From Hippasteria phrygiana (taxonomy: Eukaryota; Echinodermata; Asteroidea; Valvatida; Goniasteridae), in assembly GCA_037893225.1 (NCBI GenBank), contig JAZGUH010000025.1, positions 620,001 through 684,000 on the forward strand: a stretch of DNA of 64,000 nt, written 5' to 3'. Below the pieces are notes generated by a model. It saw nothing but the letters and a program-made list of their open reading frames with translations, was not told the origin of the DNA and made no database searches. Positions 23,591 through 33,937 of this stretch are shown here, piece after piece (the stretch's first letter is position 1; each line of letters starts with the position of its first letter). Made by a program: the position numbers and the translations under genes.

Positions 23591-25484
23591 GCTGTCGACA
23601 TTTACTCTGATTCAGGTCAGGTTTTCTATTTTAATGAGCACTGCACATAATTCAGAAAATTGAAACACTTTTTATGCATGTACAGTAGGTTATAAAAATA
23701 AGTTACTGTGGTATTTTCAATTGGAGTTGTTGTTAATTGGAGGTGTTGGAGATTTGTTTAAAATTAGAAAGTTCTTGGTGCAGCCTGTGTGGGACTGGGG
23801 CAGTGGGAGTAGGAACCTTTGTAATCCATATGAGAAAAAAAAACTGAAATTTGTCCAGCTGTTGTTTTTCTTATTTATTTATTTAACTTTACTAAAAAAG
23901 ATTTTTTTTTGGCATTGTGCATTTAGTGAAAATCATCACTTTTCTTGACTACTAATGTTAATAAATAGGCCTACTACTAAAAAAAGGAATAATAAGTGAA
24001 AATCTTCCCACACTGTTGTATTTATGTTTTTATTATTTTTTATTTGTTTGCTCAGGAAAAACAGTTTTTAACATTCAGTCTACTACTAGTTAATCCTAAT
24101 GAACTTGACCATAATTTATGCACAATCATTGTCCCATTTTTATCGCTATTGCGCTGCGTGCGGCGCAGTGTGGTCACTGGAACCTGTACTCTAAACTGAG
24201 CCGTAACTTATCTGGCTTTTAAGCAGCACGAAACAGTCGTCAACCTGTGGAAACAACACCTGTCATGCCTGTTGAATAGTGCACATGCTCCGAATGAAGC
24301 AATTGACCCGGACTATTCTGGTTCCCTGACCTGAAGATTCCCTGACGTCTAAATCTTAGGTCAGGTAGCTACCATGGTTTAAAATAGATCATGACGTAGT
24401 GTTAGTCCGAGGACGTCAGTGGCATCATTCAATATTCTTGCAAAATCCAGTCGACAAAATACTGCAAGAGTGTGGCACTGAAATTATATTGAGAATTCAA
24501 ATTTCAGGATCTGTAACGGGTCTGACAGACATTTTGTAACATGTACATATAATGTATATTAAATTGCGAACATCAACGTAAACAACCGAATGTTACCGAA
24601 AACAAGTTCGGAAAACTTCGGACATTTTCGGAAAGTGGCAGAATTCTGCAACTTTTCGTCACATGACATTGGCGGCTACCGGACCTAATATTCATCAGAA
24701 ATAGTCAGAATATTTTGGTCTGGGAACCAGACTAGACCCCGACATCACCATGCGCAACAAACTGGATGGTACAGGCATGCAACTTGGAATCAAAAAAAAA
24801 TGAGGAAATTCCAATCTTTACAAAACTTTATACAGTGTTTTTCAATTCTCAATGGCATTTAAGGACATTAATAAATGTGTGAGGACGCTGTTCATTTGGT
24901 GACTCATTTTCTGAATAGGAAATTGTGATTAAAAATTAGATTTTTTTGCACATTCTTACAGCTTTATTTTAATTCAAATATCATAATTTTTGAAATCATG
25001 ATTGCCATCTTTCTTTTATTCATTGAAATAAGGCATGAATAAAGACAAAGATTTTGAGAAAATGTGAGTGTTTTAACTAAGCATTTCTGTCATAATCTGC
25101 ACTCCAATCTGTGTACAAAATAATCACACTTTACATAGGCCTACTCTGCATTAAACGTACACATTTCAGGGACAAAAAAATCCCTGCTTTAAATCAATTT
25201 TTCTTTGCTTTTGCTAAATCTGATGGAATCCGAACTTGAATCAAATCGTTTCTTATGACTTGCTCTTCAAAACTACATCAAAACCAAATGTACAAAATTT
25301 ATTTGAAAAATGTATTAGTCTCGGAAAGTGAAAAAAGAGGAAATCAGCTGATCCGAGGAAAAGTTGCATGCCTGATGGTAACGTCTCTCCAGCCGTAGTA
25401 CAGTACCGCAATTAATATTTTCATGAACCTGCCTAGCTAGTACAATAAACTTGTAATTTATAAAATCAACAATCCTCTATGTTC
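23591..25484. other. Intron 1 AT-rich DNA, no gene recognised
   Basis: Long AT-rich sequence. Frames near 23721-24199 are low-complexity and lack family signatures. Nothing supports an exon. Confidence 0.4.
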
Positions 25485-25525
25485 CGCCAGATACTCCTCT
25501 CCAAGATCTCCTCACACACCATCTA

Positions 25526-26326
25526 TTGGAATCCATGGACCTTCTGCACACTAAATATCCGGACATTGGCTTCGCTATTGTGGAAGATTTCAACAGAATG
25601 CCTGTAAATAACATTCTCAAACATTGTAATCTGAAACAGTTGGTTAAATTCCCTACACGTGCTCATGCTACATGTACATTAGATCTTATCATGTCCAATT
25701 TTAATGTTCACTATAGAGACCCAGTTCCTTTGGCAGCATTGGGAAAGAGTGATCACGTGTGCATTCTGTGGAGACCCGAAGTGATGGGTATAATGAACCA
25801 GTACAGTAATAGGACATATCGTCCCATGAAAGATTCACAGTTGAGAGAATTTGGTAGGTGGATCCAAGAACAGGACTGGTCTAACGTTTTCAAAGCCGAA
25901 AACACCCAGCGAAAGGCAGATGTGCTTTACGAGTCTCTCCACGGTGCTGTTGATAGATTCTTTCCCATGCAAACAACAAAAGTTCATAGCAATAATAAAC
26001 CTTGGATGTCTCAGAAAGTTAAATCACTTGTAAAAAAGAGACAGGTTGCTTTCAGATCTGGTAGAGTTGCAGTCTATAACAAATTACGTAATAAGGTCCG
26101 TAGAGAGATTAAGAAGGCTAAAGTTCACTTCTATGCTAAGAGAGTCCGTATTCTACAAGAAACGGATCCAAGGAAGTGGCACCAGCAAATTAAATCAATG
26201 ACCGGTAACACTAAAGCTGACCTCAGAATACCTGTCCAGGGAGTGAGTGATGATGATCATTTGACCATTGCCAACATAATTAATGATCAGTTTGTGAAGG
26301 TTTCTTCTCATATCCCCCCCGCTTGA
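25526..26326 (+). pseudogene. LINE endonuclease C-terminus and linker
   Basis: The frame starts inside an exonuclease-endonuclease-phosphatase domain. DFN at about residues 21-23 is the usual GDFN motif with Gly replaced by Glu. ATCTLDLIMSN and GKSDHVCILW match the D-L-I and S-D-H motifs of LINE endonucleases, whose His is the catalytic acid/base. A basic linker follows (KPWMSQKVKSLVKKRQVAFR) that leads into reverse transcriptase. It ends early at a stop just after a run of cytosines at about 26312-26320, where an odd-length C-run has shifted the frame. The protein continues in another frame to 26558. The single-base nature and homopolymer context mean that sequencing error cannot be excluded. 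Confidence 0.85.
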
Positions 26327-27820
26327 TCTTGGTGTCCTTGAGACCTACTTACCAGCCATGAAGCCCCCACCATCACTCTATCCTTGGGAAGTGTACAATG
26401 AGCTCAAAAAAGTCAAATCCAACAAAGCAACTGACCCTGATGGGATTTCTCCCAAGCTTGTTAAAGAGTTTGCCTATGAGTTGAGTTTACCTTTAACTGA
26501 AGTTTTGAATTGTTCGTACAAAGAAGGTGTAGTGCCAAAGCAATGGAAAAGGCCATAGTAGTACCCATACCCAAGACAAAACCCCCCAGGGCTGATAAAC
26601 TCAGGCCAGTTTCTTTGACTGACTGCTTCGCAAAGATAGGAGAGGGTTTTGTAATAAGCTGGGTTTTGGATAACATTCAAGACAAAATTGATCTCCAGCA
26701 ATTTGGTAATATCAAAGGCATTTCCACCTCCCATTATTTAGTTAGTCTCCTCCATTCACTCCATCAAGGTGCTGACAGAGTCGACAACGTTGGGACGGTG
26801 GTTCCGACGGATTTCTCCAAAGCGTTTGATATGATTGACCATACCATTCTCATTGAGAAATGTATCCGCTTGGGAGTCCGCAGATCTATCGTCCCTTGGT
26901 TGTGTGACTTTGTCAGCAATCGCACCCAATGTGTACGTTACAATCAGGCACTCTCAGAGTACAGGGTTCTAAGTGGAGCTCTCCCTCAAGGAACTAAACT
27001 CGGCCCCATTGGTTTTCAAGTTGTTATTAACGATGCTGCTTATGATCTGGGTGAAAAGATCAAGTGTTGGAAATATGTGGATGACTTGACACTTGCTGAA
27101 AATCGCTCGTATCTCCAACCTAGTGGGCTACAAGTAGTCCTTGATGAATTTACTGAATGGACTAATAATACTAATAATCTTGGCCTGAACCCTTCTAAGT
27201 GCCAAGCCATCCAAACATGTTTCAAAACTAAACCCCCACCACATGCAGAGTTGAGCATTGCGGGAGTCCCTTTGAACTTTGTATCTGAGGCAAAGATACT
27301 TGGAGTCTGGCTACAGAACGATCTTCGATGGGAAATAAATATAAATGAAATTTCCAAGAAAGCCAATCAAAAATTGTACATGCTCCGCCTGCTTAAGAGA
27401 TTTGGATTCAATGATGAAGAGCTCATAATAATCTATAAATATTATGTGAGGCCTGTTGTTGAATATGCTGATGTTGTTTGGTCTTCCTTCATTACTGCTG
27501 CCCAGAAGAAGACTCTGGACCACCTGCAAAAACGTGCTTGCAGAACCGTCCTGGCACAGCACTATACCTCATATGCGGATGCAATGCAGCTCTGCGGGCT
27601 TGAGTCTCTTGCTGATAGTGATAGGAGAGATAGTCATTGTCTCAGGTTCGCCGAAGGGCTTGCCAATTCAGAACATACAAATGATCTTCTCCCTCCTACC
27701 AGGTGGGAGTCTCACGCCCGCAACCTACATAATGCTCATCATTATTCACATTTACGTACCAGGACATCTAGATTCAAAAACAGCCCAATTCCGTATTTTA
27801 TCAATTTGTTGAACCAGTAG
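26326..27820 (+). pseudogene. LINE reverse transcriptase
   Basis: The reverse transcriptase starts in one frame (VKSNKATDPDGISPKLVKEF, about 26412-26470). It breaks at about 26548 in an A-run and continues in the next frame to the stop at 27820. Motifs in order: LRPVSLTDCFAKIGEGF (block 2), TDFSKAFDMIDH with the first catalytic Asp (block A), GALPQGTKLGPIGF (block B) and CWKYVDDLTL (block C, catalytic YVDD), then thumb and a C-terminal region ending HYSHLRTRTSRFKNSPIPYF. Only homopolymer-length changes interrupt it, so it is a comparatively young copy. It is placed in the CR1/L2 part of the Jockey group by motif spacing only. Confidence 0.88.
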
Positions 27821-28685
27821 AATTTCTATCTCTAGCTTTGTGTGCAGCTTTTTAATCATCCTTTTTACGATTTCAACCACCACAATGCTGTGTAAGAAGG
27901 TGTATGTATGTATGTATGTATGTATGTACGTGCACTGTATATCTCCGAGGACAAGAGAAGAAAGGAAACACAAAGAAACCTTTCAGTCCTCGAACGTAGA
28001 GTCTTTTGTTGAAATCAGTCCTCGAACGTAAGGATACGTGCTTAGTCTATGGGGGTTGGTTATATTAAAGGAACAATAGGAAACACAAAGCATTGTAGGC
28101 CTGTTCCGGGTATCCGGGTACCCGGATACCCGAATGCCGGCGTCAATATCCGGTTCCATTTTTCCGGTTCGGGTACCCGAAACTTACGGTGAAAAATTCA
28201 ATGTAAGGTTTCATACCAAAAATAAATAAATAAATACAGAGAATTCGATCTATTTCAAACTCTGTTCCGACTCGAAAGACCCGTACCGTCCGGCGGTGTT
28301 TTGAAAACAATGCGTCAACAAAAATGCAGTGAATGGAAAGTATCAATAATGTGGTCGGCCAACGCTGTTTGTATCTTATCTATAGCTATCTTGTTGCTTA
28401 TTATAGTCTGTCAATGGAAGTGAACTGCGGTTTACGCTGGGGCTAAACTAGCTCCGCGGTATGATCAAAGAGCGGGCGGGAGTAATATTGATCTTGAGAG
28501 AGTGAACGTTGCTCAGACACTGGGGCAGCGGGAATGGGAAGCGCTCTCCGTATTAGGCCTGCGGGTATACGTTAAAACAAAAACAATAAAAGGCTTTGCT
28601 TGGAGGAGGCTTTGCTTGGAGTATTAAATTTGTTTTATGGTGTGTGATTATTTTGGTGTCCGACTACATGTACACATGTGCCCTG

Positions 28686-28758
28686 TCAACTCGTACCCGA
28701 GTCAACTCGTACCCGGGTTAACTCGTACCCAGGCATGCCAGGTTAACTCGTACTCTGT
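28686..28758 (+). repeat. GTCAACTCGTACCCG tandem array
   Basis: Four imperfect units of GT(C/T)AACTCGTAC(C/T). Matches the terminal arrays of the element at 15136-16037. Confidence 0.8.
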
Positions 28759-28774
28759 GGATGATTTAATATTT

Positions 28775-28960
28775 AACCCCTTGCGTACGGAAGACGCCAA
28801 AATGGCGCAAAAAACAAAAAACAGTACCACCAGGCCGGATGACGCCATTTGCCGCTATTTGTGCAATTTCAATCCATTGTTGGATTATTGTGTATGTTAC
28901 GCTTGACTGCACAAGCAAAGGCCGGCGCGACACCCCGGCGCCTCCTGTAATTAACCGTAC
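28775..28960 (-). mobile_element. TTAACCCCTTGCGTACG MITE, copy 1
   Basis: TTAACCCCTTGCGTACGGAA at the left. The interior in reverse matches the copy at 37352-37569 (TTGACTGCACAA, ATGTTACGC, CATCCGGCCTGGTGG). The right end looks incomplete before AATTAACCG. Confidence 0.75.
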
Positions 28961-30116
28961 TTGAGGTCTTTTTAAATATCTGAACCTTCTAAACGATATT
29001 TTTATAGAGACTGGACGACAGGTAATGACTGCAGATGTGAAAACGTCTTCAATGGAGAATGTCTTATATAATAGGTCAAATTTAACATAATTAATGTTCA
29101 ACTTCAAAGGTCCTGGTGTCCCTGAAATAATTGAAATCAGTAATAAACACAAAGCCAAGATCGTAACTTTGCCTTAATAAGGCGGTTACACTACATGACC
29201 CCCCATTTTTGTTCTTGTGCTGGATATTTTTCGCCGTCCCTGCGACAGAAGAACCGCCCCAGTATAAAATCGCTTTGGACAAGGCTTTACCTCTTTTTTT
29301 ACCAAGAAGATAGTGGCACGCTCCGTGCAGTCGCCCAATCGCAGGCTATTACGAACGTTGTGATATCTGGCTGGCGCCGAACAACCAATAAGTCCATATG
29401 AAGAGCCATAGTAGACCAATCACGCAGTTCAGTGAGTCCACCTCGCACACATGCAGTGCATGCATAGACTGGTTGCCGCATTTCCATCATGCCTTCTTTG
29501 GCACTTAGTGGGCGGCGCGGCGGGAACCAGTACAGCATTGCTGCATTGAGCATGACACGCGTGTTTTCATCACGGTGATAGGAAATCACGCACCGAAAGG
29601 AACTTGTAATCGCGAAGGGAACTTGTAAAAACAACGGAGGTTTCTTTAAAAAAAATAGCGAATGTAAGTAGGCAAACAAATTACAAGCGTTTTTGACGGA
29701 AATATGTTATTGAGTGGCGTTTTGTGAAGACGGAAAATACAACAGGATTATTTTTTTATTGATTTTTTAATGTTTTTTGTTTACTTGCCGATACAAATTT
29801 TAGGGTCGCAGCCGTAAAATTAGAACGGGTAACCGGAAGCAAAACTATTTTTGCGGGGGCCTTTTAGCGGCTGCACGGTGCACACAAGGACATTACAAAC
29901 CTTGCTCTATGATTAGACAGTGTTTGTTTGTTTTTTTTGTTTGTTTGTTTTTTTTTGTTTTTTTTTGTTTTTTTTTTTTTTTATTTATTTTTTTTTTTTT
30001 TAACGGTCCACTTCCGGGTACCCGAGAACCGAACCAGTGTGGCGTTCGGGTACCCGGATCCAAAATTACCCGTGAACGCACAGCCCTAAAGCATTGTCCT
30101 CGGACGTATTGGGGAA

Positions 30117-30592
30117 GTACGACTGAATGTGTATGTGTGTGTGTGTATGTGTGTTGGTGTAAGTTGGGGCGAGGGGGAGATTTCCCCTTATCGTCACAAC
30201 TACCTTTTCTGGCGAGAGTTTTACTGTCGGAAATGTTTTTGTTTTGTTCTTTGGGGTCTAAATACAATGATTTTCCTTGTTTGGTCGAGGTAGGTGGGGT
30301 TTGGGTTGGGTTACAGTAAAAAGAGAGATAGGTTTATAACAAAATAGTTCGTTTTAATTTTGTATTAACTTGTTAAACGGGTATTCTTTGTGACTAGCTT
30401 TTTACATATACATATATATGTACATGTATGTATATATATTTGTTTAATTAATACTTAGGCCTATCATGATGTTGATGTTTTTTTTAATAATGTGAATTGT
30501 CTTGTAATTTGACCTTCGGGTCACAATGTGATAGTGTGAATAAATATATACCATATACCTTATACCTCTTGCCTTGGTCTTTTGCCTTGGTC
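30117..30592. other. Intron 1 DNA next to family A
   Basis: A (TG)n stretch at about 30128-30158 and a TACATATATGTACATGTATG cluster at about 30405-30440. No gene seen. Confidence 0.4.
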
Positions 30593-30856
30593 CATGTTGA
30601 AACTTCGAACATCAAAACATCGCACATGTATTTGACCCGTCCCAGCATGCAACGCTGCCACAGAGCGCACACTCAGCAAGCAAGCGCATGCGTAATACCG
30701 AACTCAGTGACCTTTCGGACTCGACACTTCCGTTCGAAAAGGTGGATCAAGCATAAGTGGGAACGCGACTTGCGGTTTCGTTGCGGTTAGTCAACGGTCA
30801 CACCAAAATGCCGGATCTTGATCCACCTTTCCCCAATTCGAGTGGGAACGCGGTCA
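30593..30856 (+). repeat. GTGGATCAAG / GTGGGAACG repeat, copy 1
   Basis: Nearly identical over its length to 42986-43247 (CCATGTTGAAACTTCGAACA start; AGTGGGAACGCGGTC end). Core words GGTGGATCAAGC and CTTGATCCACC are inverted relative to each other. It belongs with the element at 42240-42515, which shares GTGGATCAGATC and GTTCCCACT words. Confidence 0.82.
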
Positions 30857-31041
30857 TATTTCAACCGAACCTGTAAAGTAACGCTAAAAATCCCATTACA
30901 AACATGACAAAATAGATAAATAACTAGGCCTATTATTTATATAAATCACTAATAAAAAATAAAAAACATAGGCCTATAGGCCTATGTACACTACACATGC
31001 TACAGTACTACTACTAAATGTTGGCCCAGGCCTAACGTTAC

Positions 31042-31201
31042 CTTGTTCTTCATTACTTTGGGTGCCCCACACACGAATGGTTTTGTCACCACCACAGCTC
31101 GTAAGAAGTTTACCTGTGGGATTCCATGAAACATGCCACACACGATCAACATGTCCATTAACTGTCGCAATCATTCCTAAATTTGCACTCATCGTGGTCA
31201 T
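31042..31201 (-). CDS. CIAO1: CIAO1 exon 1 (first WD40 blade)
   Basis: This encodes the N-terminus and first propeller blade of CIAO1, the WD40 adaptor of cytosolic iron-sulfur protein assembly. The ATG at 31199-31201 gives [20 protein letters not shown]. The ATG three codons further in is an equally good start, and the open frame upstream of it is probably untranslated. [20 protein letters not shown] matches the blade-1 WD motif of animal CIAO1. The donor is CAAG/GTAACG after 31042 in phase 1, which fits exon 2 at 6272. The intervening intron is about 24.8 kb. It is divergent from DDRGK1, whose start codon is 340 bp away. Later exons lie outside the window. Confidence 0.92.
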
Positions 31202-31541
31202 CTCCACCCAGCAACGCGCATGTTGTGAGTGTATTTTCCTTGCTATGACTGAGTATGACAATGATGTATGATCTGAACAACTCGACGGCAGCTGCTATGG
31301 CAAACTCGACTCACGAGTGATAACTCCACCGTATCGTACGTCGAGACAACTCGACCGATGCCCAACCGGACCGCAAATGAAACGAGACAATATTATAAAG
31401 TACATTGTATTTATAGAGGGCGCTTCGTGTGGGAAAAAATAATTCGCGCTCCCCCGATATGTGCAAGCAGCTACATGGGATTGTAGGTGATGTGATGTGA
31501 TGTGACTGTGACTGAGACTCCGGTGTGAGTGAATGAACAAC
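31202..31541. promoter_or_regulatory. Divergent CIAO1-DDRGK1 promoter region
   Basis: Only 340 bp separate the two start codons, so both 5' UTRs and core promoters must fit here. The stretch is locally richer in CG dinucleotides (CTCGACGGCAG, CGTATCGTACGTCGAG, CGACCGATGCC) than the surrounding DNA. No TATA box is positioned clearly for either gene. A TGTGATGTGATGTGACTGTGA run at about 31490-31511 lies just before the DDRGK1 start. Transcription start sites cannot be read from sequence alone. Confidence 0.7.
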
Positions 31542-31665
31542 ATGGAAAGCAGCGATAAAAACGTTTTTATGCCAGTTCAGATGGAGTTTTTGATACCAGC
31601 AGTTCTCTTAGCCCTTGCTTTCGTTATTGGATCAGTAATATACATTGTCAACAAGCTGAATTATG
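31542..31665 (+). CDS. DDRGK1: DDRGK1 exon 1 (membrane anchor)
   Basis: DDRGK1 (UFBP1) is an ER-anchored partner of the UFL1 ligase in UFMylation and ER-phagy. The first exon begins at ATG 31542, preceded in frame by a stop (TGA at about 31533). It encodes a short lumenal N-terminus and a hydrophobic segment (FLIPAVLLALAFVIGSVIYI, residues about 15-34) that fits the single N-terminal membrane anchor of the family. The donor is TATG/GTAAGT after 31665, phase 1, and joins exon 2 in frame. Assignment rests mainly on exons 3 and 4 plus the anchor; the sequence of exon 1 alone is not diagnostic. Confidence 0.85.
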
Positions 31666-31865
31666 GTAAGTCGAGAAGTAGTTGAGTACTGACGAAAAGT
31701 GATAGGCCTATAACGTTATTTAGGCCTAAACCTTTTTGACCGTTACCGTATGCATGGTATGGATGGCAAGCAAACCACCATATGGCACTGTGAACCAGTC
31801 CAAACATTCATCAGTTCATTGATATTCTAAACTTCTGTCTGGAGTTGAGAGATACCTTTTCACGG

Positions 31866-32105
31866 CGATTGTGTAGTGTAGGGCCCTCTTTAGTTTGATC
31901 AACCTAAATCAGACTTCTCTTTCTTCCTCCATGTCCATGATTCTATTGTCTTTGTATTGACATTATTTTTTTATATTTTGAACAGTTTGTTGTGGTAGAA
32001 AATGCAATTTTCTTATGCACTTTTATACGGCATTTGCCATGCGAATTAACGCGGTTTTGCGTGTTTACTGTGCGTCGCAGTGATCGCCATCTTTCAATTT
32101 TCGTG
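31866..32105. repeat. Dispersed repeat related to 4643-4996
   Basis: GATTGTGTAGTGTAGGGC occurs at about 31868, and GGTTTTGCGTGTTTACTGTG at about 32052 matches the reverse of 4780-4800. It lies in DDRGK1 intron 1. Confidence 0.5.
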
Positions 32106-32460
32106 TTGCATTTTGTTGTCTTCATCGACATTCAAACCTTCAATCATGTTGCACGACTGTGCGTGTGCGTGCAGTGGTGCACGGTGGTACGTCCGGTCGA
32201 ATCGTTGGCATAAACAACGCTGCCTATCGCCGAATCATAATGCAACATCGCCCGGAGTCTAAAATTTGCAGCCACTGGTATTTGCTAAAAACCCATGGGC
32301 CAGCGTTCGCCATAACCATGAAATATAAGATATTCAACGTCCGCAATACGACTTCGGTCATTCGACTGATAAGTGCAAACTACTGCTAGCTTGGATTTTG
32401 GTGCAAATATAACGCCTGCCCAGGACCGCTATATATGTGGTACTGCAGTAGCCCTGATAT

Positions 32461-33425
32461 AGCGTCCTAGCGCCCAAGTATGCAAAACAGTCCTATGCTA
32501 GAAACCGAAGATCAAAAATCACACTTTACCTGCATAAATATTCTTGGCATCATCTTCGTCAAACAGTTCAACAGCCCATCTCCCCGGTAGGATAGAAATA
32601 TTTTTCCAAGAATGTCAAGAACAGGAGATATTTGCGGCGCAAAATCGTCTCCACGCGACGCTGACTTCACAAAGAAGAGGAGCAATACCCACATTTGGAA
32701 CGTTCATCAACAGAGGGCGCAATTTACAGTCGCCGCGTGCCTGGCCGAAATTGCGCCCTCTGTTGTTGATGAACATTCAAGACGTGCGGACAAGGTATTA
32801 CTCCTCGTGTTTGTGAAGTCAGCGTCGCGTGGAAACGATTTTGCGCCGCAAATATCTCCTGTTCTTGACATTCTTGGAGGAATATTTCTATCCTACCGGG
32901 GAGATGGGCTGTTGAACTGTTTGACGAAGATGATGCCAATAATATGTGACCCGCTCCAGAAAAAGGTGATATAAGTCGCGCTATGCATTTACGTGTAATG
33001 GCCCTTTCATTTTTGGTTTTTTGTCTTTAATGGCATCTTAAATATCTGAAGTTTCAGGTTTGGTGCACAACAATGTTGATTTCAGTGAATAAAATGAAAA
33101 AATATCCTTTCTAGAGTGCATTGTTCCATTGCATTGTATAAGAACTAGCTATTTCAAAGCATGTTCTCTCTGTTGTGCAATTTCAACTCCATAGAACTAA
33201 TTAATATGCAAAAACTTGATATCTCCAGAACGGAAAGGGCTTTGGAGTTTTATTATGTACCAAATGAAAGCTTACATTGCGGGCTTTCCAAACATATATA
33301 AAACAAATTTTTCATATTTTGCGACATAATATACCTTTTTCCAGAGCGGGTCACATACTGTATTTGATTTTTGATTTTGGGTTTCTAGCATAGGACTGTT
33401 TTGCATACTTGGGCGCTAGGACGCT
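32461..33425. mobile_element. Large fold-back element split by a MITE
   Basis: The left arm starting AGCGTCCTAGCGCCCAAGTA runs to about 32730. The right arm is its reverse complement from about 32742 and ends TACTTGGGCGCTAGGACGCT at 33425. The arms are long and well matched (for example GCGCAAAATCGT, CAAGAACAGGAGATATTTGC, CATCTCCCCGGTAGGATAG in both). The right arm is interrupted at 32946-33354 by a GTGACCC MITE. The centre is at about 32735. No coding capacity. It lies in DDRGK1 intron 1. Confidence 0.88.
32946..33354. mobile_element. TIR MITE, GTGACCC family, copy 2
   Basis: Ends GTGACCCGCTCCAGAAAAAG and (reverse) GTGACCCGCTCTGGAAAAAG. Interior colinear with copy 1 at 6445-6881. It is inserted into the right arm of the fold-back; the uninterrupted left arm shows the pre-insertion order. 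Confidence 0.9.
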
Positions 33426-33937
33426 TTATACAACACCTGAATAAATCCTAGCCATCCGATTGGTGGATCGTCGATCACGTGCATTGAATTATTCGACCCA
33501 TCACACGACGCGAACCCGCACCGCCCAAAACGTTCTATCACATGGTTCTATCAAACGGTGCGCGCGCATTGATAGAACCAAAAGACTTCCCTAATTTTAC
33601 GGTCACTCTCCGTGGCGCTACAACAGGGCTGTCATTCACACAACATAGCGGCCGAGTTTCCCGAACTGCCGCGGTTTGTTCTCCTAACAGACGACGAAAT
33701 ATTGGAACTCGTAGGCGATGCTGACGCTCCAAATACAAAGAGACAAATCAAATATGCAGTGAAACGATTAGATGAATTTGCAAGACACACAGGAACAACA
33801 ATTGAAGCTTTAACTGATTCGGAACTCGACAATTTTTTGTCTCGGTTTTATGCGGGACTGAGAAGGTAAACGTTGTAACGTTACACAAAGAAATCCATGC
33901 ATGCAATCTGTCAAATTTATTCAGGCGTTGTATAAAA
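33425..33937 (+). mobile_element. TIR-bounded segment carrying a recombinase-like exon
   Basis: TTATACAACACCTGAATAAA at about 33426 faces (reverse) TTATACAACGCCTGAATAAA at about 33916-33935. Inside are a hairpin (GGTTCTATCAA...TTGATAGAACC, 33544-33580) and the exon at 33630-33865. It abuts the fold-back element on its left and a palindrome on its right. Confidence 0.6.
33630..33865 (+). CDS. Crypton/DUF3504-like recombinase N-terminal exon
   Basis: An open frame reads FVLLTDDEILELVGDADAPN, TKRQIKYAVKRLDEFARHTG, TIEALTDSELDNFLSRFYAG, LRR. This resembles the alpha-helical N-terminal (core-binding, SAM-like) domain that precedes the tyrosine recombinase catalytic domain in Crypton-derived and DUF3504 proteins; the pattern N-T-K-R-Q..., L-x-x-F-Y-A-G-L-R-R is typical. 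It ends at AGAAG/GTAAAC, a good donor, so it looks like a spliced exon with the catalytic part elsewhere. No ATG starts this frame nearby. It could be a transposon exon, a captured host exon or a domesticated gene. The following exon was not found. Confidence 0.55.

Larger units (their letters stand above)
25485..27935 (+). mobile_element. CR1/L2-like non-LTR retrotransposon, 5'-truncated
   Basis: The C-terminal part of an apurinic endonuclease is followed by a full reverse transcriptase and a short 3' UTR ending in a (TGTA)n microsatellite at about 27905-27930, a common 3' tail in Jockey-group LINEs. The 5' part of the endonuclease and any ORF1 are missing, consistent with abortive reverse transcription. 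No clear target duplication was found. Confidence 0.85.
28096..30088. mobile_element. 2-kb hAT-like element with 8-bp target duplication
   Basis: Perfect direct repeats AAGCATTG lie at 28088-28095 and 30089-30096. Ends read TAGGCCTGT and (reverse) TAGGGCTGT, followed on both sides by GGGTACCCG-rich subterminal repeats (28107-28130; 30017-30055). No transposase is recognisable, so it is non-autonomous or gutted. Inside lie a GTCAACTCGTACC array (28686-28758), a TTAACCCCTTGCGTACGG MITE (28775-28960) and a poly-T tract (29930-30000). Confidence 0.9.
27936..30115 (+). repeat. Family A repeat, interrupted by a hAT-like element
   Basis: Motifs GAGGACAAGAGAAGAAAGGA, AACCTTTCAGTCCTCGAACG, GTCTTTTGTTGAAATC, ACGTGCTTAGTCTATGGGG and AACAATAGGAAACACAAAGC run from about 27945 to 28095. 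The copy resumes with AAGCATTGTCCTCGGACG at 30089. The colinear copy at 36460-36775 has no insertion at this point but has one at a different point. Confidence 0.8.

Noticed and set aside
29909..30319. Phenylalanine-rich frame of 136 residues
   Set aside because: Translation of a poly-T tract and hAT-like end sequence, with no domain.
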